Below are positions 59,041 through 64,000 of a stretch of 64,000 nt of DNA, piece after piece. The position numbers were made by a program, and so were the translations under genes. The notes beneath the pieces are model-generated. The model did no database searches. It was not told the origin of the DNA and saw only the letters and a program-made list of their open reading frames with translations. Position 1 is the first letter of the stretch. Every line of letters begins with the position of its first letter. The DNA is from Proteus terrae (GTDB lineage: Bacteria > Pseudomonadota > Gammaproteobacteria > Enterobacterales > Enterobacteriaceae), in NCBI RefSeq assembly GCF_003144325.1, contig NZ_PENS01000005.1:186001-250000 (forward strand), given 5' to 3'.

Positions 59041-60516
59041 ATGCCAAACCCACCGTTACAGAAACTCTATATTCATGGTGGATATGTTGATTGTGCACAA
59101 CCGGAATGTGAGCAATTTGAAGCGATTAACCCAGCTAATGGTGAAGTGATCGCACATTTACAATCTGCAAGTGAAGAAGATATCAATTGGGCGGTCGAGA
59201 GTGCGAAGCAAGGGCAAAAAATTTGGCGTGCAATGACCGCAATGGAACGATCTCGAATTTTGCGACGCGCTGTTGATATTTTACGTGAACGTAATGATGA
59301 ATTGGCTCATTTAGAAACTTTAGACACAGGTAAACCGCTATCTGAAACGCGCTATGTCGATATTGTGACGGGCGCTGATGTTTTAGAGTATTACGCAGGT
59401 CTGATCCCCGTACTTGAAGGGGAGCAAATTCCGCTTAGAGAAACCGCTTTTGTTTATACGCGACGTGAGCCTTTGGGAATTGTTGCTGGTATCGGTGCTT
59501 GGAATTACCCCATTCAAATAGCGTTATGGAAATCTGCGCCTGCACTTGCCGCAGGTAATGCCATGATCTTTAAACCAAGTGAGATGACTTCATTAACAGC
59601 ATTAAAGCTTGCCGAAATATACACTGAAGCAGGATTGCCAAATGGCGTTTTTAACGTTGTTACAGGGAAAGCTAATGTGGGGCAATGGTTAACACAGCAT
59701 CCTGATATCGCGAAGGTTTCTTTTACTGGCGGAATTGAAACGGGTAAAAAGGTGATGGCAAATGCTTCTGCTTCAAGTTTAAAAGAAGTAACCATGGAGC
59801 TTGGTGGAAAATCACCTTTAATTATTTTTGATGATGCGGATTTAGATACCGCCGCTGATATTGCGATGATGGCGAATTTTTATAGTTCAGGCCAAGTTTG
59901 CACCAATGGAACGCGCGTATTTGTACCAGAAAAGTTAAAAAAAGCATTTGAAGCCAAAATCACTGAGCGTGTCTCCCGTATTCGAATAGGTTCTCCTCTT
60001 GAAATGGACACCAATTTTGGTCCTCTGGTCAGTTTCCCTCATCTTGAAAAGGTCTTGAGTTATATTGAGTTAGGCAAAACCCAAGGGGCGAGATTACTTT
60101 GTGGTGGTCATCGTTTATTAGAAGGCAATTTTGCTCAAGGTGCTTATGTTGCACCGACAGTTTTCACAGATTGCACCGATGATATGAATATCACGCAAGA
60201 TGAAATCTTCGGCCCTGTGATGAGTATTCTTAGTTATCAAACTGAAGATGAAGTGATTTTACGCGCAAATAATAGTGTTTATGGTTTGGCCGCAGGTCTT
60301 GTCACCAAAGATCTCACAACAGCTCATCGCGTTATTCACCAATTAGAAGCTGGAATTTGTTGGATTAATACATGGGGCGAGTCTCCAGCAGAAATGCCAG
60401 TTGGTGGTTATAAACATTCTGGGGTGGGACGTGAAAACGGGCTTGTTACACTACAGAATTATACTCAAATAAAATCTATTCAAGTTGAACTTGGGGAGTT
60501 TTCATCCGTTTTTTAA
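59041..60516 (+). CDS. betB: Betaine aldehyde dehydrogenase
   Basis: BetB oxidises betaine aldehyde to the osmoprotectant glycine betaine with NAD(P)+. The 491-residue cytosolic enzyme has the catalytic glutamate in [20 protein letters not shown], the nucleophilic cysteine in [17 protein letters not shown], the cofactor region [13 protein letters not shown], and the conserved asparagine in [20 protein letters not shown]. Length matches E. coli (490). GGAG precedes the ATG. betA follows after about 40 bases. Confidence 0.97.
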   Translation: MPNPPLQKLYIHGGYVDCAQPECEQFEAINPANGEVIAHLQSASEEDINWAVESAKQGQKIWRAMTAMERSRILRRAVDILRERNDELAHLETLDTGKPLSETRYVDIVTGADVLEYYAGLIPVLEGEQIPLRETAFVYTRREPLGIVAGIGAWNYPIQIALWKSAPALAAGNAMIFKPSEMTSLTALKLAEIYTEAGLPNGVFNVVTGKANVGQWLTQHPDIAKVSFTGGIETGKKVMANASASSLKEVTMELGGKSPLIIFDDADLDTAADIAMMANFYSSGQVCTNGTRVFVPEKLKKAFEAKITERVSRIRIGSPLEMDTNFGPLVSFPHLEKVLSYIELGKTQGARLLCGGHRLLEGNFAQGAYVAPTVFTDCTDDMNITQDEIFGPVMSILSYQTEDEVILRANNSVYGLAAGLVTKDLTTAHRVIHQLEAGICWINTWGESPAEMPVGGYKHSGVGRENGLVTLQNYTQIKSIQVELGEFSSVF

Positions 60517-60555
60517 TCCATTCTTTTTTTAATGACTGAAACAGAGGAGATAACA

Positions 60556-62235
60556 ATGGTCTATGACTACATTATTATCGGTGCTGGTTCAGCCGGTAAC
60601 GTTCTTGCTACCCGCTTGACAGAAGATCCTGAAGTTACTGTGCTGCTCCTTGAAGCTGGAGGTCCGGACTACAGGTTCGATTTTCGTACACAAATGCCAG
60701 CGGCATTAGCTTATCCGTTACAAGGTAGGCGATATAATTGGGCTTATGAAACAGAGCCCGAACCTTATATGAATAACCGACGCATGGAGTGTGGTCGTGG
60801 AAAAGGGCTAGGTGGATCATCATTAATTAATGGTATGTGCTATATCCGTGGTAATGCAATGGATTTTGATGGGTGGGCAAAATTACCTGGTCTTGAAGAG
60901 TGGGACTATTTAAGTTGCTTGCCTTATTTTCGTAAAGCTGAAACTCGTGATATTGGTGCTGATGATTATCATGGTGATAAAGGGCCTGTAAGTGTAACAA
61001 CACCTAAAAAAGGCAATAATATTTTATTTCAAGCGATGATTGAAGCCGGTGTACAAGCAGGATATCCAAGAACGATTGACCTTAATGGCTATCAGCAAGA
61101 GGGCTTTGGCCCAATGGATAGAACAGTCACACCGAAAGGTCGCCGAGCAAGCACCGCAAGAGGTTATCTTGATCAAGCTAAAGCACGAAAAAACTTAACG
61201 ATCAAGACTCACGCTATAACAGATATTATTGAGTTTGAAGGAAAAAAAGCAATTGGTGTGCGTTATCTTTTAGGAGAAAATACTACTCTTCATTATGTAA
61301 AAGCCCGTCGAGAAGTATTGCTTTGTGCGGGGGCAATTGCCTCACCTCAAATATTGCAACGTTCTGGTATTGGGCCTGAAGAAATATTAAATGAATTTGA
61401 TATTTCTCCTGTGCATGTATTACCGGGAGTTGGGGAGAATCTGCAAGATCATCTAGAAATGTATTTGCAGTATGAATGTAAAAAGCCTGTTTCACTTTAT
61501 CCTGCTTTAAAATGGTATAACCAACCTAAGATTGGTGCACAATGGTTATTTCAAGGAACAGGTATAGGTGCAAGCAATCAATTTGAAGCTGGCGGATTTA
61601 TTCGCTCTAGCGAAAAATATGCGTGGCCCAATATTCAATTCCACTTTCTGCCCGTTGCCATTAATTATAACGGCACCAATGCGGTAGATGTTCATGGTTT
61701 CCAAGCACATGTAGGATCGATGCGTTCACCTAGTCGAGGGAGAGTAAAATTAGCCTCTACAGATCCTCATCAACATCCTAGTATCTTGTTTAATTACATG
61801 TCCACAGAACAAGATTGGGAAGAGTTTCGCGCTGCAATTCGGATCACACGGGAAATAATGGCACAACCGGCATTAGATGCTTATCGTGGAGAAGAGATTA
61901 GCCCAGGGAAACATATTCAAAGTGATGAAGAGCTTGATGCTTTTGTCAGAGAACGTGCTGAAACAGCATTCCATCCTTGCGGCACGTGTAAAATGGGAAC
62001 AGATGAAATGGCAGTTGTCGATGAGGAAGGTCGAGTACACGGCATAGAAAACTTAAGAGTTATTGATGCATCTATCATGCCACTAATAATCACTGGGAAT
62101 TTGAATGCAACTACAATTATGATGGCAGAAAAGCTAGCAGATAAAGTGAGAGGAATAAACCCTTTACCTAAAAGCCAAGCTGACTATTATGTTGCAGGTG
62201 ATCAACCTGTAAGAAAAACAAATCTAAGCCTATAA
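60556..62235 (+). CDS. betA: Choline dehydrogenase
   Basis: BetA is a membrane-associated FAD enzyme of the GMC oxidoreductase family that oxidises choline to betaine aldehyde, and can continue to betaine. The 559-residue product has the FAD motif [23 protein letters not shown] signatures [20 protein letters not shown] and [15 protein letters not shown], and the active-site histidine in [13 protein letters not shown]. The start at 60556 follows GAGGAGATAACA; an in-frame ATG 24 bases upstream lacks a ribosome site and family match. It ends the betIBA operon. Confidence 0.97.
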   Translation: MVYDYIIIGAGSAGNVLATRLTEDPEVTVLLLEAGGPDYRFDFRTQMPAALAYPLQGRRYNWAYETEPEPYMNNRRMECGRGKGLGGSSLINGMCYIRGNAMDFDGWAKLPGLEEWDYLSCLPYFRKAETRDIGADDYHGDKGPVSVTTPKKGNNILFQAMIEAGVQAGYPRTIDLNGYQQEGFGPMDRTVTPKGRRASTARGYLDQAKARKNLTIKTHAITDIIEFEGKKAIGVRYLLGENTTLHYVKARREVLLCAGAIASPQILQRSGIGPEEILNEFDISPVHVLPGVGENLQDHLEMYLQYECKKPVSLYPALKWYNQPKIGAQWLFQGTGIGASNQFEAGGFIRSSEKYAWPNIQFHFLPVAINYNGTNAVDVHGFQAHVGSMRSPSRGRVKLASTDPHQHPSILFNYMSTEQDWEEFRAAIRITREIMAQPALDAYRGEEISPGKHIQSDEELDAFVRERAETAFHPCGTCKMGTDEMAVVDEEGRVHGIENLRVIDASIMPLIITGNLNATTIMMAEKLADKVRGINPLPKSQADYYVAGDQPVRKTNLSL

Positions 62236-62244
62236 ATTAGGGTA

Positions 62245-62281
62245 GACAAAAGAGGAATGTAAATTCCTTTTTTGTCTTTTT
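62245..62281 (+). terminator. Terminator of betIBA
   Basis: GACAAAAGAGGAAT pairs with ATTCCTTTTTTGTC across a short loop, followed by TTTT. It begins 10 bases after the betA stop. Confidence 0.88.
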
Positions 62282-62600
62282 ATCATTATTTCCTCTTTGT
62301 TGATATTGAATTTATATAAAAATACTTTATATAAAGTCTAAATATTCAGGAAAAAATATGATTAATTTTTATCATAAATATTTCTAAATAAAATTACTTT
62401 ATAAAAGAAATTCAAAGTAACGAGATAAATTCAAGTAAAACAACGGTTTTACTGTCATTTTTGTGATAAATGTCAACTCTCCATAACTGAAGCATCCCAT
62501 TAATTATCGTAAACAGACAACGAAAACGTTTGCATAATATTTTTATGCAGATAGAATTCGTCAGATTTTTTTGGCCTGGTGAAATTAATAGGGGGTTAAA
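62282..62600. other. betA-codB spacer with codBA promoter
   Basis: About 320 AT-rich bases without a gene. Past the bet terminator it holds the PurR box listed next and, overlapping it, the likely -10 TAATAT of codBA at 62535-62540. Confidence 0.55.
62520..62535. promoter_or_regulatory. PurR operator of codBA
   Basis: ACGAAAACGTTTGCAT agrees with the PurR consensus ACGCAAACGTTTGCGT at 14 of 16 positions, including the central CG. PurR repression of codBA is established in E. coli. The site sits about 65 bases before the codB start, at the promoter. Confidence 0.82.
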
Positions 62601-63851
62601 GTGTCTCAGGATAACAATTATAGTCAGGGCCCAGTGCCCATATCCGCAAGAAAGGGTGGATTGGCGTTAACCTTTGTGATGTTGGGATTAACGTTTTTTT
62701 CAGCCAGTATGTGGACTGGCGGCGCTCTTGGTACTGGTCTTTCCTTTAATGATTTCTTCCTCGCAGTTCTAATTGGTAATCTTCTTCTTGGTATCTACAC
62801 CGCATTTCTTGGTTTTATTGGTTCAAAAACAGGTCTTACTACTCATCTCCTCGCGCGTTACTCTTTCGGTATTAAAGGTTCTTGGCTTCCCTCATTTTTA
62901 CTCGGTGGTACTCAGGTTGGTTGGTTTGGTGTGGGTGTGGCAATGTTTGCCATCCCGGTAGGAAAAGCTACTGGTATTGATATTAATCTCCTTATCGCCG
63001 TTTCCGGCATTTTAATGACCATCACAGTATTCTTCGGTATTTCCGCTCTCACTGTTCTCTCTATCATTGCTGTTCCTGCTATCGCAATCCTTGGAAGTTA
63101 CTCTGTTTACCTTGCTATACATGATATGGGGGGGCTTTCAACGCTAATGGCCGTTAAACCTGCTCAACCATTAGATTTTAATTTAGCGCTGGCGATGGTT
63201 GTTGGATCCTTTATTAGTGCAGGTACGCTGACGGCTGATTTCGTACGCTTTGGACGAAACCCTAAAGTTGCAGTGATTGTCGCAATTGTTGCCTTCTTCT
63301 TAGGAAATACCTTGATGTTTGTCTTTGGTGCTGCAGGTGCTGCTTCACTAGGAATGGCAGATATCTCGGATGTGATGATTGCGCAAGGATTATTACTTCC
63401 TGCTATCGTGGTGCTGGGGTTAAATATCTGGACAACGAATGACAACGCGTTATATGCATCAGGATTAGGTTTTGCCAATATTACTGGTTTATCAAGTAAG
63501 AAACTTTCAGTCATAAACGGTATCATCGGTACGCTGTGTGCTTTATGGCTATATAATAACTTTGTAGGTTGGCTTACCTTTTTATCTGCAGCAATTCCAC
63601 CAGTAGGAGGTGTTATTATTGCAGATTATCTGATGAATAAAGCACGCTATAACACCTTTAATATTGCTACAATGCAATCGGTTAACTGGGTAGCGCTACT
63701 TGCTGTTGCAATAGGTATTGTTGCAGGGCACTGGTTACCGGGTATTGTGCCTGTTAATGCTGTGCTAGGGGGAGCAATAAGCTACGCTGTGTTAAATCCA
63801 ATATTAAATCGTCGTACAGCTCGACAAGCGGAGATAAGTCATGCTGGGTAA
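62601..63851 (+). CDS. codB: Cytosine permease CodB
   Basis: CodB imports cytosine (NCS1 family, inner membrane) for deamination by CodA. The 416-residue product follows E. coli CodB closely: DNNYSQGPVPISARKGGLAL, FFSASMWTGGALGTGLSFND, HLLARYSFGIKGSWLPSFLL, IWTTNDNALYASGLGFANIT and GHWLPGIVPVNAVLGGAISY, with about twelve hydrophobic segments. It starts with GTG after AGGGGG. Odd feature: from about 62725 to 63145 leucine is written CTT/CTC in 19 of 23 cases, while before and after this stretch TTA, TTG and CTG dominate as in neighbouring genes. codA overlaps its end by 11 bases. Confidence 0.97.
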   Translation: MSQDNNYSQGPVPISARKGGLALTFVMLGLTFFSASMWTGGALGTGLSFNDFFLAVLIGNLLLGIYTAFLGFIGSKTGLTTHLLARYSFGIKGSWLPSFLLGGTQVGWFGVGVAMFAIPVGKATGIDINLLIAVSGILMTITVFFGISALTVLSIIAVPAIAILGSYSVYLAIHDMGGLSTLMAVKPAQPLDFNLALAMVVGSFISAGTLTADFVRFGRNPKVAVIVAIVAFFLGNTLMFVFGAAGAASLGMADISDVMIAQGLLLPAIVVLGLNIWTTNDNALYASGLGFANITGLSSKKLSVINGIIGTLCALWLYNNFVGWLTFLSAAIPPVGGVIIADYLMNKARYNTFNIATMQSVNWVALLAVAIGIVAGHWLPGIVPVNAVLGGAISYAVLNPILNRRTARQAEISHAG

Positions 63852-64000
63852 GAATATCGAACAAATTAATCATGCTCGTCTAGTTGGAAAAGAAGGTTTG
63901 TGGCGCATTACGCTTAAAAACAACAAAATTGAAGTGATAGAGCCACAACCTGAACATAATTTTCATCCTGAAGCATTAGATGCGCAAGGTGGTTTAGTTC
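63841..64000 (+). CDS. codA: Cytosine deaminase CodA (partial, N-terminus only)
   Basis: The frame opened by the ATG at 63841 runs to the window end without a stop. Its 53 residues contain INHARLVGKEGLWRITLKNN and the downstream EALDAQGGLV, matching the N-terminal beta-sandwich of cytosine deaminase before its metal-binding motif. CodA deaminates cytosine to uracil and ammonia in the cytosol. Overlap with the end of codB indicates translational coupling. The catalytic part lies beyond the window. Confidence 0.93.
   Translation, partial: MLGKNIEQINHARLVGKEGLWRITLKNNKIEVIEPQPEHNFHPEALDAQGGLV

Overview
The window is low-GC enterobacterial chromosome (AT-rich spacers, TTA-dominated leucine codons). 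Gene order and protein sequences point to Proteus or a close relative in the Morganellaceae. Almost every gene is recognisable core metabolism. Long stretches keep the Escherichia coli order: nhaB|fadR-dadAX, yeaD-gapA|msrB-yeaC, pncA-ansA-sppA|ydjA-selD-topB-xthA, and tRNA-Tyr-purU-ychJ|rssB-galU-hns-tdk-adhE-ychE-opp. I see no insertion sequence, prophage, CRISPR array or integrase.

Layout. 1-8.5 kb: nhaB (cut by the window edge), fadR, the D-alanine catabolic pair dadA-dadX, a hypF away from any hyp operon, and a MipA/OmpV-type outer-membrane protein. 8.6-20.6 kb: yeaD and gapA, msrB and yeaC, pncA-ansA, sppA, ydjA-selD-topB and xthA. 21-34 kb: an unassigned LysR regulator, one tRNA-Tyr, ychJ-purU, rssB (without rssA), galU, a nucleotide-sugar 4-epimerase, hns, tdk, a 1.2-kb gene-free gap holding regulatory-looking structures, adhE and ychE. 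34-44 kb: a block that separates ychE from opp. It contains a five-gene peptide/nickel-family ABC transporter of unknown substrate, and divergent from it nirB-nirD-cysG, without nirC, behind a perfect FNR site and a NarL/NarP-type 7-2-7 site. 44-52 kb: two tandem oppA genes, then oppBCDF. 52-56 kb: an exported EEP-fold nuclease/phosphatase gene broken by one in-frame stop, a Tat-exported HisC-like aminotransferase, a LysR regulator and a divergent LysE-type exporter. 56-64 kb: the choline-to-glycine-betaine locus betT|betIBA, then codB and the start of codA behind a PurR box.

Functional themes are anaerobic and nitrogen metabolism (adhE, nirBD-cysG, dadAX, opp, codBA, pncA/ansA), envelope sugar precursors (galU plus the epimerase) and osmoprotection (bet). 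The points most worth a second look are: the orphan terminator and perfect NarL-type dyad in the tdk-adhE gap; the Fur and CRP sites between adhE and ychE; the single-stop EEP pseudogene; the Tat-exported aminotransferase; the tandem oppA pair; and a sharp synonymous-codon switch inside codB. No wholly new multi-gene system is evident.
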